Shown here: piece after piece, positions 39,756 to 51,850 of the stretch
Layout: the number at the start of each line of letters is the position of its first letter
Position numbering within the stretch: position 1 is the first letter of the stretch
From: Macrolepiota albuminosa
Taxonomy: Eukaryota; Basidiomycota; Agaricomycetes; Agaricales; Agaricaceae
Assembly (NCBI GenBank): GCA_027475525.1
Contig: JAMWFC010000117.1
Span: forward strand, 854,183-918,182
Direction: 5' to 3'
Length of the DNA stretch: 64,000 nt
Program-made: the position numbers and the translations under genes
The notes under the pieces: generated by a model
The model's database searches: none
What the model was told of the DNA's origin: nothing
The model's input: the letters and a program-made list of their open reading frames with translations, nothing else

Positions 39756-41115
39756 ATGAGCGCTTTCATTGTTGATATTTCTGAAGGAATTGCGACGATA
39801 ACGTTGAACCGACCACAGACACTCAACGCTCTCACTACGGAAGGTCAGCTCGACTCTGCCAACTTCGACATCAGGGACTAAGTGTCGATTGTGTAATTGG
39901 GACAGATTATAACGAACTAGCAGATGTACTTAGAAACATTGACGACAGAAAGGATGTCCTTGTGACACTTTGGCAAGGTGAGTGATCTTACAGGAATAGC
40001 GCGTGATCACTAAATTTGGATGACAGCTCGCGGAAAATGGTTTTGCGCGTGAGATTTACTTCACCTCGGTCTCAAGCTACATAATGGACAGTAAGACAGT
40101 GGCACCAACGTGAACGGACGGAAATCAGACTTTTCGACGTCCACGGTTCGACAAGCATTTGTGTCAAACGTGGCTCATACAGCCACTGTTTGTGGACATG
40201 CCGTATGTATTTCAGAGTCAGAAACAACTAGAGCCATTGCTCATATTAAAGGAAAACCTACAGTTATCGTCTCACACCAAAGTTCTGGTCGCTGCACTTA
40301 ATGGGCCGGTCATGGGTACGGTCGTATCACAGTTAATACTATCCTCTGATGACGAAAAGCCACATAACAGGCATTGCAGCAGGTATGTGACCTTCCATTC
40401 GACGCTAAATAGATAACAGATGCTCTAGATTCTCTTAGCCTTTCTCGGCCACTTCGATTTCATCTATTGCCTGCCAGATACCTATCTGTGCACACCCTTC
40501 ACTTTTCTAGGTAAGCAATGTACCATTTCCACATGGTAGACAACCTTCATGCTGATCATGGTTAGGGATTGTCGCGGAAGCTGGCTCTAGCGTGAATTTC
40601 GTTAACAGAAGTAAGGAACAGTGTAGTTTATGAACTACTACTACCATCTCAGTATTATCTTCACCAGTGGGGCTCGCGATGGCAAATGACGTACTTTTGT
40701 GGGGCAAGAAAAAAGGATCTCATGACCTCCTGAAGTGTGGTTTCGTCAAGTGAGTATCACTTGCATCGCTTGGCTATGAAAAGTCCCTGATGTCTCATGA
40801 TCTACAGTCAGATATTTCCTGACCAGTCAGTCGAGTCATTTCACGCTGCAATCCGAAGGCAGATTCTGGACGAGCTTCAAGGCCTTGATCCGGTGGCATT
40901 ACTTGAAGTGAAGAGGCTCATACGATTAGGTCTAAAGGACAAGAACGATCCAGATGCAGTTAATCTGAGGGAAAGTTTTGGTATGACCTTGTTCCTTTGA
41001 TCCTGTACAGCTTTTGAGTGTCGGTCATCCAGCTCAGGCCGCCCGATTTGCGAGCGGTATACCTCATGAGCGCTTCGCCAAGATAGCTCGAAAGGAAATC
41101 AAGCATAAACTATGA
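39756..41115 (+). CDS. enoyl-CoA hydratase/isomerase family protein (peroxisomal isomerase-like)
   Basis: The start at 39756 in a good context (CCACCATGAG) gives MSAFIVDISEGIATITLNRP, the crotonase opening. The oxyanion-hole region is WFCAGTNVNGRKSDF, rejoined across an intron, and the second is LVAALNGPVMG. Then come AFLGHFDFIYCLPDTYLCTP and IVAEAGSSVNFVNR with the usual Glu. The C-terminus is ARKEIKHKL; HKL resembles a weak PTS1 peroxisomal signal. The family includes delta3,delta2-enoyl-CoA isomerases of fatty acid oxidation. Substrate cannot be set from sequence. At least seven introns. Confidence 0.8.
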
Positions 41116-42180
41116 TTTTCATTGTTGGAAGTGTAAGAGTACATTGGAGTTTCGTGGCAGTTTCGAGTCAGTCCTTCGTACTCATTGCGAGTCTGTCGTC
41201 AATACATAGTGACTACTGGGTCAACAATGAACCAACGGCTAGGTAGCAGGTGACTGTGCGGGACACCATCGATTTTGCTGACCGTTTTTGCACCTACATC
41301 GAACCCGATTCAAACTCCCTCACCCAGCCTCGTCCAATAGACACGTTATCTGCACGCACTGTATACCATGAGACTCAGGCTGCTGTGCGAAGCTTGACAG
41401 GCCGTATCCAAACCCAGATTGCGGGGGGTTCACAAATAGAATTATCCGTTTCGATACTGATTCACGGTCAATGGCCGGTACTCCACACATGAGATTGCGT
41501 ACCACGTATATGTATTCCGGACATCTTTAAGTGCATGAAAAATTACCTACACTCATTATTCCATCCTTCGCTTTCTTGTCCTTCTTGTAGTTCAGTTTAA
41601 TCCTTTTTTTTGTGGACTGAGAAGTGCGATCTCCCGCTGAAATCGGTCGGAGAAGGAGACATAGTTCACCTTTTTTATCAAAGGAAAGAAAGAGTACAGA
41701 TTGAATATTGAATATTGAGGCCTGAGGCTTGAGAGTTATGCATACACGTGGCTTGGCCAAATCGGAGTTGAACGCGGAAGAAGCGTTATGGGTCCAAATG
41801 ACGAACGAAGGAGCCGTGATCCGACGTGATCGATATAAAGCGTATTGGACGAGAGAGTGACTAGCGCATACCCCGTAATCTCAACGACGCTGTCGGTAGT
41901 ATGGAGCGGAGCCGACCCTTTCGGCGTTTAGATATGACCCAGGCCATCTTTAATCAGCACGTGGTTTGGTTTTGATACATAAGGAATTTGTGACCCCACA
42001 CTGATCCTCTATGTCCTCTAAAGTGAAATTGATTCAAATAAAGTATGGTCACGTCCTTGGCGTGGCTGAGGTTCACCTGTATCGCCTTACCCCCATATGC
42101 TCTCTCTGATATCCGTGTATCAGCCGAGGAAGCCCATATACATATAAGAACATTCTTCTTCGTTCATCCATACTGCTGCC
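41116..42180. other. intergenic region, no gene seen
   Basis: About 1.06 kb between two plus-strand genes. It must contain the permease promoter. A short open frame at 41250-41492 shows no motif. Confidence 0.5.
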
Positions 42181-44464
42181 ATGGGTCATCCAGAGGCAGT
42201 TGTCCACAGACAATCCAGCGGCAGTGATATCTTGAATAATTTTGACAAGGCTCTCCTTGAGCCTCCGACCAATGACTCCCTACATCGTGGGCTCAAAGCT
42301 CGCCAGATTTCTATGATAGCTGTATGTCACTTGTTCACTCTCTTGATTTTCATGAGATTAAAGTATATAGCTTGGCGGAGCTGTGGGTACTGGTCTCATC
42401 ATTGGTTCAGGTACTGCGCTACGACGAGGAGGACCCCTTGGTGCGTGTTGACCACTAGACGTAAAGCATGTCTGATCTGCGTCCTTATCAGGCCTATTCC
42501 TTGGCTATTCCTTCGTCGGTTTTGTTTGTTACCTTGTCATGGTCGCTCTTGGAGAGATGTCAGCTTTCTTGCCTCATAAGAAGGGCTTCTCTGGGTACGC
42601 GACACGTTTTGTTGATCCTGCTCTAGGCTTTGCGCTTGGTTGGAATTACTTGATCAAATATGTCAGTATAATCATTTAATATGTTATGGGGAAACTTATG
42701 GACGAATTATACATAGTTGATCGTGACACCAAATAACATTAATGCTGCGGGTATCGTCGTACAATACTGGACTCAAAGGATTCACGTTGCAGTTTGGATG
42801 GGTATGTCGTACCTCCTCTCTCTTGAGCGAAGTCAAAAGTAAATTCTTGATTACAGTTATCTTTATACTGTTTAGTATGCCATACTTCTCGTCCGAAAGG
42901 TCAATTATTTTGCTAATGAAATACTTGTTTAGTCTTTACGGTCAATCTCCTCGGTGTACGGGTGTTTGGTGAATTAGAGTTCTGGTTTTCAAGTATCAAA
43001 GGTCAATCCTCTACGATCATAATAATTGTTCAAGGTTATTTCAACATATATTCTTATATAGTCATAACTCTTATCGGACTACTCTTAATGGGTATCATAA
43101 TTGACCTTGGTTTGTGGTTATACTCGCGCATATCGTTATTTAAGCTAAGCTGCATCAGGTGGCAACCCCAAGAATGACCGTATCGGTTTCCGTTATTGGA
43201 GAGCTCCAAATGGTCCAATGGGGTCTTATCTAAAGGATGAGGTTCATAATGGGCATTTGGCTATCTTCCTTGGATTCTGGGCAACCTTGACGAATGCTTT
43301 GTTTGCTTACATCGGAACCGAACTCATCGGTGTCACAGTCGGAGAGGTATAGATATTTCACTTAATACTGTTCTTTCATCTGAACATGCATCCAAGGCAG
43401 AGAATCCACGCAGGAACATTCCTATCGCTATTCGAAGGACATTTTTTCGCATTCTGGTCTTCTACGTTGGTGGTGTCTTTGTTATTGGCCTCATCGTCCC
43501 CAGCACAGATAAAACTCTTTTCCTTGCAACGAAGTCAAAAACCGGTGCAGCAGCCAGTCCTTTCGTCGTTGCAACAACACTGGTCTGTTATATATGCCAG
43601 TTGATATCATCCTTGAACATTGACAACAGGGCAGGTTGGAATTAAAGTATTGAACCATGTAATCAATGCGGCTATTCTGATCTTCGTAATGAGCGCTGCA
43701 AACTCTGATCTCTACATTGGCTCGCGAACCTTGTATGGCCTTGCTGTTGAAGGGAAGGCTCCTGCGATCTTCAAGAAGGTCAACCGTATGGGTGTTCCTT
43801 GGCCATCTTTGATCACGTGCACAGTGTTTTGTGGTCTTGTCTTCCTCAATGTCAAGTCTTCTGGCGCTCAAGGTAGGTTATTATGATGCTTAGTCCACTA
43901 CTCCAATCAAGTTTTTGTGAGTTTTCACATGGTTCGTCAACTTGGTATCAACTGCTGGTGCCTTAACTTGGATGTGTATTGCTTTTTGTCATATGTATGT
44001 TCCAAGCAAGTTTTTCAGAGGATTCTTGCTGATGATACCAATAGTCGCTTCATGAAAGCTCTGAAAGCGCACGGATTGGTCCGTGAAGACCTCCCATATA
44101 AAGCTCCCTTCCAGCCCTGGGGAAGCTGGTTTGCACTTATCGCAACCGCCATAATAACTTTTTTTAAAGGTTTTGATGCGTTTCTTCCGTTTGCGGCTGA
44201 TACCTTCATAACGTAGGGAGTTCTTTGCTTGATGGATTGCTCCTTTCTCACAGCGACGTCTTTAGGAGTTACATCATCATACCTGTCTTTTTTGGTTTTT
44301 GGTTGGGTTATAAATTATACTACCGGACTAGACTCATTCCATCAGAAGACGTTGATCTTGTTACTGGCAAGCAGCAAATTGACGAAGAGGAGGAAAAATT
44401 TATTGCAGGACAAGAGGCACTGGGTCCAAGATCTACTTTCCAGAAGTTCTGGGATTCATTGTAG
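42181..44464 (+). CDS. amino-acid permease (yeast YAT family)
   Basis: A plasma-membrane amino-acid/proton symporter with about 12 helices. The start at 42181 gives MGHPEAVVHRQSSGSDILNN and a hydrophilic N-terminus ending LKARQISMIA. Helix 1 holds GGAVGTGLIIGSGTAL with the unwound substrate motif. Further blocks are LVMVALGEMSAFLPHKKGFS, WNYLIKYLIVTPNNINAAGI, FAYIGTELIGVTVGEAENPR, and PSTDKTLFLATKSKTGAAAS. The C-terminal part has DLPYKAPFQPWGSWFALIAT and GYKLYYRTRLIPSEDVDLVT with an acidic tail, ending at 44464. About nine short introns, all rejoined by conserved sequence. Substrate range cannot be predicted. Confidence 0.88.
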
Positions 44465-45018
44465 GGTAGGATCATGGCGACATTACTATGTACTTCACTT
44501 AAACCATGAGGTGTTGGACTACATGATTATAGCTCTCAAATGTAAGAGGCTATTCCAAAAGGGCAGTATCATGACAGGCACTGCAAAGCTCAATATGGAC
44601 AATTGTCGTACTACAGGTCAAATACAGTCCTTATTCTAAGACTGAGGGATCGCGTACTTACTTCGTACTACAATCTTTAAACACGTTCACACCTGACGAA
44701 TTTTCTGGCATACTGCTCGCGGATGCTCCACCGGAAGTCAGCAGATAGAAAAGGCCGTAAATTTCAAACACTTAATAAGACAATCACCCCATCAAGAAGG
44801 AGCGGAAAACAAGAATTCAAGTCTCGCGAGTGGAGCAAGGATAAACAAGCGATGTTCAATAATAAATAAATACACACTTTCTATGAAAAAAAAATAAACA
44901 TTCGGGCAGGAAAGTCAAGGAGTCAAGGAAAAGAGTGATGAAGTCTTTGATGACGGAGACAGAAAATAGAGATTCAAAGGTGTGTAAGTAGAAGTAGATC
45001 TGTATGGTATCGCCGCGA
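44465..45018. other. convergent spacer, nothing seen
   Basis: About 550 bp, AT-rich, between the permease stop and the stop of the next minus-strand gene. It includes an A-run near 44885. Confidence 0.55.
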
Positions 45019-46300
45019 TCAGACACCCGGCGCAGATATCTGAAGTGATTGTACAGTCTCATATATGCCTGCAATTGAAAATGGCCCGCGGATGAGGGCA
45101 ATTGTCAATGCTGGGTAGAAGGCCTGCAGAAGATGGGCACGTTTAAAACCACAGGCGAAGATGACACATACTGAGATGGGAAAATAAATGCTTTGAACTA
45201 AAGTAAAGGCAACTGATACAGAGAATTCATTGGAGCTGGCTACAAAAGACATCACAATCATCAGGAGCTATGACCTTAGTCATTAAACCTGTCAGAGACA
45301 GATTGTCCTGCAAAACACACCTGCAAAACAGCATATACTGCTCCTGCATCGACCAAGAGGCGTAGGATGTGCCATAATTTGAATGACTGGCGCTGTTGGC
45401 TATCAAGGGTTTTCCGTAAGAATCTCACATATTTCCTGGGTATTGCATCAACCCATAGTAATCAGGCCCATATTACATGAGGAAGAGCATACCATAACGT
45501 CCAACCAATAAACGATGTTGCAATACAGTTGATCAAGAATGACCAAACAGTTATCATGTTGCTTAGGATATCCATAACAGTTTCACTATTAGATCCACCA
45601 GCTAACAGAAAGCCATCGGGGTCTGAAAGAATTGATAGAACAACAAGTGTGAAAACTGCATATATTATCAGCTTGTATGAGATTCTGATTTTAGATGTGA
45701 CACACCAAGTGCACACAGGCATAGTATGATAAAAAACCATAGTATCCAACGTCGCCTTTGGAAGATGACCCATGCACGCCAGATGATGAAGGCATCATTG
45801 ATGATTGGCTAAGCCAGTTCGGCTCCAGATACTTTGAATTTGTTTGAATATAGACTCACGGGAATGACTAGAAGCCAGCTTAGGGCTATATCCCATTTCA
45901 TAAGAGAGGCATTGACATCTTGGAGACTTTGGGAAACATTGCCTTGGAAAACTGGATACTCAATATTTGCAGACCAAATATCTATCAGAAGATTTATGGT
46001 AGATGCAATAATACCGAACCAGATGACTGCTACTTGGCATTTGGAGTTCCAGGTTTGAGCTGGATGCCTGTTTGACATAATAGATCAGGTTGAGCATAGT
46101 GTTTTTTTCATAAACCATCGCACTGGCAGGCAGTGATGATTGCAATTGGTACCAGTAAACCTACGGAGAAGTTAGTATCTGGTTCTGGCATTGAGAAAGA
46201 GGATACCATATAAAAAAACTTGAACCGGTGTGTAAACAATCCAGTCTCGAAGTAGCTTCTGTCCAAAGCCTTGGAGGATTTGTCGTTCGTCGGGAGTCAT
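45019..46300 (-). CDS. multi-spanning membrane protein, Agaricomycete family of unknown function
   Basis: The start at 46300 gives MTPDERQILQGFGQKLLRDW followed by the first helix IVYTPVQVFLYGLLVPIAII. Later exons contain QVAVIWFGIIASTINLLIDI, a helix, then MKWDIALSWLLVIPVSLY, SNMITVWSFLINCIATSFIG and KLWHILRLLVDAGAVYAVLQ, and the last exon contains ALTIALIRGPFSIAG. The pattern resembles the lineage-expanded 6-7 helix serpentine proteins of mushrooms, but I cannot name the family. A decayed copy of its first exon lies 600 bp upstream. Borders of the central exons are uncertain. Confidence 0.6.
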
Positions 46301-47370
46301 AATTTTGGCGGATAGTAGACTCGGAAGAGCCGCTGCCGGAGACAGTGGTAGAGGACAGGAGAGCGGTTTTCAGTCTCTGATCCAAGATGTGTTTATAGCA
46401 ATTCAAATTGATCAACATGATCTAGTTGTACCAGTCAAGAAACGGGATAGGATAAAATTTTTCCTGGGCTGTGAGCCCCACACACGTGCGTAAAAAAGCA
46501 TTTCCTCGCGGAGAAACATTGAAACGCTACTCCAAAAAAAAAAAAAAATTGATCAACATGACAGAGATGAGGGATTAATGCCAGTCAAGTTGTCAATCAA
46601 TCTGTCCATCATTTGTGCCTAATTCCAGTTCAACTGACTTCCAGTTCCAGCAAGTAAGAGAGGCGTTGCAAATACACGCTATTCAGTCACGATGAGAATG
46701 CTGTGCACGCACCTGGTCCATCCAAATCTGGTTCTATTTGTATGATTTATTGATGAATAGCCTGTCTCGAACTGAGACAGGCAGGCTGAAAATAACAAAA
46801 AAAGGTAAAAACACGTGACTCTGTACTCCAAAAAGCCGAAACCTGTAAGGTCAGAGTGATATTGAAAGCTGTAAACAAGGGCATGGTATATGCTATCCAA
46901 CGCCTTGGAAGATTTGCCTTTCTTCAGTAGGCATGGTAGTATACTATGAAAATGAACCACTATCTGATAGTTCTAGAGGTCACGAGCAGAATCGGCACGG
47001 ATATATAGTAGGTTCAAATCAATCAATTATGTCAACGGTTGAATCAGACACTTTTCACACTGAGAATGGTTGTGCACACAATGACTGATCCCTGATTCAT
47101 CCAAATCAGATTCTATTAGAAGCTCTATGATCACGTTCCTTGCATAACCAGTCAGTTTGGGATGATGAAAATTGAAATAAATTTTATCAATCAAAGGATA
47201 AATTCAGTCCAGTCTGAGAGGCTGTTCACGAGATCCTGGTTCTGAGGTCTACGAATGTAGAGCAAGGTTTAACTGGAACCTCAAAGAGGATGGCTGTTGC
47301 ATCACATGGCATGGCCTAGGTATTATGCCCTGGTACATCTAGATCTACAAAAAGGACAGAACAATCAATT
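46301..47370. other. repeat-derived spacer with a decayed exon copy
   Basis: About 1 kb holding an A15 run at 46535-46549, a repeated 13-mer ATTGATCAACATG (about 46403 and 46548), and a degenerate copy of the preceding gene's first exon. No intact gene. Confidence 0.6.
46870..46937 (-). pseudogene. decayed copy of the first exon of the membrane-protein gene
   Basis: On the minus strand a start at about 46936 gives MPTEERQIFQGVG and then a stop, clearly matching MTPDERQILQGFG of the gene starting at 46300. No further exons are intact, so this is a relic of a tandem gene duplication. Confidence 0.65.
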
Positions 47371-47620
47371 TGTTAGAACCTATACAGATAGCAGTAAGTG
47401 ATCTAATCTGCAGTACGATGTAAGTGTAAGTAATATTTGTAGTGATTGAGTTACTCACCCTCAGTTGTGTATAAATGACTGAGGGTGTCGTTATGTCTAT
47501 GAACAATGGTGTGATTGTGTGATATTCTAAATTGTCAAAGCAAGGAATGAAAGAAAGAGATTGTATGCTGGCCATCATTGGCCACCCTGACACGCATGAG
47601 GTTTGCCAGTGATTCCAACA
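47371..47620 (-). repeat. 3' LTR of a Ty1/copia element
   Basis: Read on the minus strand, the 250-bp segment begins TGTTGGAATC and ends GGTTCTAACA, with the inverted ends of a copia LTR. A polypurine tract (AAAGAGGAG) precedes it on the same strand. I do not find the matching 5' LTR. Confidence 0.75.
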
Positions 47621-48935
47621 CTCCTCTTTGGCAGGAACCTCATAGTGTCTCCTCCTCACATGGAGTTGTGATGTCACTGGAGACCCAGCAACATGTGTAG
47701 TTTGGTAAAGTGAGGTGTTGAGAAGGCTTTTGTGAATAAGTCAGTGATGTTGTGCTTTGTATTGATGTATCAGATGGATATCTTGTTGGATTGCATGTAT
47801 TTGCGAAGGAAGTGGTATTTAATGTCTACATGCTTTACATGGGAGTGTAAGTTTGGGTCTTTAGATAGTTTAATCACTGTATTGTTGTTGTATAAAATGG
47901 GGGTTGGTTTTGTTGTGACATCATAGCCAACTTCTGAGCACTTTTGAAAGTGGCCATGTACTCAGCCTCATAGGATGAGGCAGCTATGGTCTTCTGTTTC
48001 TGAGCCATGAGATGATCTCAGAACTCAAGCTCCACACATCTGCCAATGCTATGCTGCATGTTGAGGCAATTTGTCCAGTCTGAGTCAGTGAAACCAATCA
48101 AATTAATGGGGTTTTCTTTGCCACCTAGAGTTAGTTTGAATTTGCAGGTCTCTTTAAGATATCATACTAGCTGCAGCATTGCATTCCAGTAAATTGTAGC
48201 GTACAAGTTGACGTATTGAGTAACTGTTGTATAGTATATGCAATGTCCAGTCTAGTTGAGATAGCAATGTAGAGGAGGCATCCAACAAGTTGTCAATACA
48301 GCATTCACTGTAGTGTGGACTGTTTCTCCTTGCTTAATATAGCATGATCAACTTTTCTGAGTTTAAAGCATGGATTCATCAGGAGTAATAGCGGCATTGC
48401 ATTCTTTTGACCAAACTGTGTAACAATCTTGTCAATGAGTGCCATTTGAGAAAGAAGTACAGAGGAGTTTTCATGGTCCCATTTCATGGCAATACCAACA
48501 ACAAACCTTGGGAGTCCTAGGTCAGAAATAGTCCATACTTGGTGCATCTGGTCCTTGAACCATTTGTTTTCTCCTGCACTACTTGCTATAGATAGAAAGT
48601 CATTTACATGCACAGCTGCAATAATAATACCAGTATCTGTCCTGCAGTAATAAATGCATGATTTACAAAGTAACCAGGTGAATCTCCAGGACACCATATT
48701 ACCATTGAGCAAGTGGTTCTAAATGTGTTTAGCTAGTTTCATGCCATATAGTCCTTCACCAAGCAGCAGACCTACTTCTCCTTTCTAGGTTCTTCAAAGC
48801 CTTTAGGTTGTTCCATATACTGAACTTCATTGTTGGGGAGTAGTCCATAGAGGAAGGCCATTTTGACATCAATTTGTGTCATGTCCCAACCATTTGCTAC
48901 TGCTAAGTGTAGAAAGATTCTTCATGTAACTGTTG
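47621..48935 (-). mobile_element. truncated, decayed Ty1/copia pol (reverse transcriptase and RNase H)
   Basis: Minus-strand frames give the reverse transcriptase segments WDMTQIDVKMAFLYGLLP, IIIAAVHVNDFLSIASS and ISDLGLPRFVVGIAMKWD, then the RNase H part with SSYEAEYMATF. Stops and frame breaks occur throughout. The 5' half (gag, protease, integrase) is missing; the copy is cut at about 48935. Confidence 0.8.
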
Positions 48936-49090
48936 GTTATGAGCTAGAACAATCTTCACACAGTGCTGAATCAGACCGCAGTATCAGATTGACTAAAACT
49001 AGAGTGAATACAAGATGTTGTCTTACATAATACTCTACTGGATGCCTATAGCGTCATTGATGCTAGTAACAAGTGTGACACTCTGTTACA
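48936..49090 (-). repeat. putative LTR of a second element
   Basis: Read on the minus strand, a G-rich tract (TTGGGGGGTA) is followed by TGTAACAGAG and about 150 bp ending near CTAGCTCATAAC. The purine tract followed by TGT suggests a 3' LTR abutting the truncated copia pol. The inner border is uncertain. Confidence 0.4.
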
Positions 49091-49433
49091 TACCCCCCAA
49101 TGAGACCAAACACTTGGTCTTAGAAAAAGAGTAGAAGTGAAAACAAACTATGCAAAGTAGTGCAAGCATCAGTTGGAGACACATATTGCATCGCTGGAGA
49201 AGGTTAGTACCATGAGTGAGGTAGTAGTGTCTTCAATAACACTTGAGCTTGGAATATCTGAGTGTGCTAGTGCACATATGATGCAAGCAGCAAAAACAAG
49301 ATACAATTGAGAGTAACACAAATATATACATGCTACACTGGAGTGCGTGTCAGCCTGGAAATGTTGAGTATATACTCAGAGTTACCTAACAAAAATAAGT
49401 GGGTCTATGAACTATCCGATGAGGCCCCTGCAA

Positions 49434-50360
49434 TGATGATGCCCAAAGTTTGGTCAGTAACAAATGTAGTAATAGTGTTACCATGCCAAAAGCTTGTGTT
49501 GGGCACACTAAAAGTGATGAGGGGAGTCCTGGGCAGGTTCCAGAGAATGTGCCTATGAAAATAAAGTGAAGTCAGAAAGGGGTCAGCAAGTATCAAGTGC
49601 TAAGGTAAAAGCACCTATGGAAGAAGTGGTAAGTGAACATGGCAATGTGAGTGGCAAGAACACGGGAAGCTTAGTAAAGTTTAAGCAATGTTAATGCCTG
49701 CCATAGCTGCAAGGTGTGAGTATGTTGTTGGCTAGCGATAGTCTGCAACTGCCAATGACTTTGACATTGCTGACCATAAATGAGATTTAGACTGTAAGGG
49801 AGACTGGAGTAAGTGGGGCAGGAAACTCTATTCTGATTCCTATGTACAAGTTGGTAAGTACTTTTATACTATAAGGAGTTCACCATCGCCAAGTGACTAA
49901 TAACACCAAAGTGTGGCAAACTAGAAAATTTTATAGGGGTGGCTCCAACAGTTTCAGATCCCTACCATCTATTCAAGACACTTAGTGATGTCAGGCAGCA
50001 GATTGCAACGCTAAACCATCAATCCATCAATCTTCTGTCTGTCCAAAATACTAAGTGACGTCAAGTGCCAAATCGAGGCACTAAGCAATGTCAGATGCCA
50101 AAGTTCAATGCCAAGCTGTCCGTCAGTTTTTGATAGGTCATCAGTCTTCTCGCTAAGCACTGTTGTCAGTAACTGATGCCATCTGTCAGTTGTCATTCTG
50201 TCTGCTGTTGGCACTATCATTGATCAGATCTACTTCTTGCCATGTGCAGCTGTTAAATATTGCCAAAATTGGTTAATTAGCACACGCTAAGGTATCCCGA
50301 GCTGATGCTGCATTGCCGTAGCCTGCTGTTGATGTGCTGATTCTGTATGGGGTCCTATCA
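49434..50360 (+). repeat. LTR-like repeat, copy A (CpG-depleted)
   Basis: Begins TGATGATGCC and ends GGTCCTATCA, so TG...CA ends with a short inverted TGAT/ATCA. It is homologous over its full length to copy B at 57229-58252. Nearly every CpG of copy B is TpG or CpA here. No target-site duplication is obvious. Confidence 0.75.
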
Positions 50361-51850
50361 TCTCTCTCCAACTGAAAAATTAACTGTCCTCAGTCACCAA
50401 ATAAGGCTACCATTACTGTTTTTGTGACATGTGGTGATACGACGCTGTACCAGCAGTCAGAGACACAATGCATCAGAAGTCAAAATAAACATTTAATTAT
50501 GGGCTGAAAACTGTAAGCTTCCTGGTAGTAGTCTCAACAAATAACCATCTCTAAAAACATCCCAACAAATACACAGAAAAGTACAGAACAACAAGAAAAA
50601 ACCAGCTCAAACTATCAGCTCAACAATAGTCTAACCACTGTAATGGGGAGGGGAAGCATGGAAGCTGGCAGAGCAGACAAAATAAGATGAAATTGGGAAA
50701 TTATTATTGTCATTCAATATTATAATTTCTCAATTTCATCATTAAATCAGTCAATGTTTGATTTGACATAACCAGAAGAAGGAAAGAAAAGAAGTAGACG
50801 ATGCAGGGAGGTGCTAAAAGAGGAAAGAAGGATCTATGAATAGGATTGTGCTCAAGCAAATGGGGAAGTGGCAATCAGAAACATCCAGAAGAATGGCAGA
50901 ACAAGAAGTTGAATGGTGGAATGGGTGGCACTGAAACAGGCCTCCCAAAAGAGAAATTGGACTATCAAATACGTTCTGGAAGTTGGAGAGTTTCTGACAA
51001 AGAGTCATATGTAGATAATGGTCTGTGCACCAGAAAAACAGTATAAATAGCCCAAGTTTAGTAGAGAATAGACAGGCAATTGATAGGCAAAGGCTCGGTG
51101 ATTCCCAGAGAGTGAATTGCTTAGGTCAGAGTTTGTTAAGAAACCTCAACTTGTAGGAATATTATTATTCTCATTCAATATTATAATTCCTCAAAACCTC
51201 AGCGTTTTGCAAAATTATTAAATGCATTCAAAACAATAATTATCCCTTTCGTCATCAAAGTCAGTGTGAATTCAAGGTCATATTCTACACTAGCAAGCCC
51301 CAGAACTATCAAGTAATACTTCTACCAAGTACTACAATGGCCCATGCATTTTTCAGACTTTGTTTATAGTCTTAGTGCATGAGTTTGGACTTCACTTCTT
51401 TTCTCTGATTTACCTGGCACTCCTCTTAGAATAATATATCCTTCCGTATTCCAACTCTGCCCCCAGTACCATCCTGTGAGGCCCAAGATGTGGCCCATGC
51501 TTATATCAAAAAGGCCAATAAATTTATTAGGTGCATCAAGAGTGTGGGCACAAAGGTGCCTCCAAACTTGATTGTTGCCATGATGAAATTGCTGGAGCGT
51601 TGGTACAAAGTCTGTGTTCTTGGCATAGACTGGGACAGGAAAATCAATGTGTGGGAGTGGTACTGAGCCTGCTATGTGGATAACCATGGTGCTGAGTGGT
51701 TGGTGCCTTTTTCTTGTTTTGTAAGTGCTTTAAGCTCTTGCCACGTCACTAGCTGATTGGGTTGCCAGGCACCTCCTCCCATCCCAACCATCGAGGACAA
51801 GTTGGAGGACATTCTGTCTGGTGCCTTGCTGATGACAGTAAGCATGCCTG
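50361..51850. other. AT-rich repeat-derived region, no intact gene
   Basis: About 1.5 kb. A motif of some 35 bp (CATTCAATATTATAATT core) occurs twice, near 50711-50740 and 51174-51200. A minus-strand frame at 51364-51687 is open for 107 codons, but I recognise nothing in it. A plus-strand reading contains YIKKANKFIRCIKSVG, perhaps gag-like. Confidence 0.4.

Noticed and set aside
49434..50360. Classical RIP (CpA to TpA) on the repeat copy
   Set aside because: The changes I could compare by eye fall in CpG sites on both strands, not preferentially in CpA.
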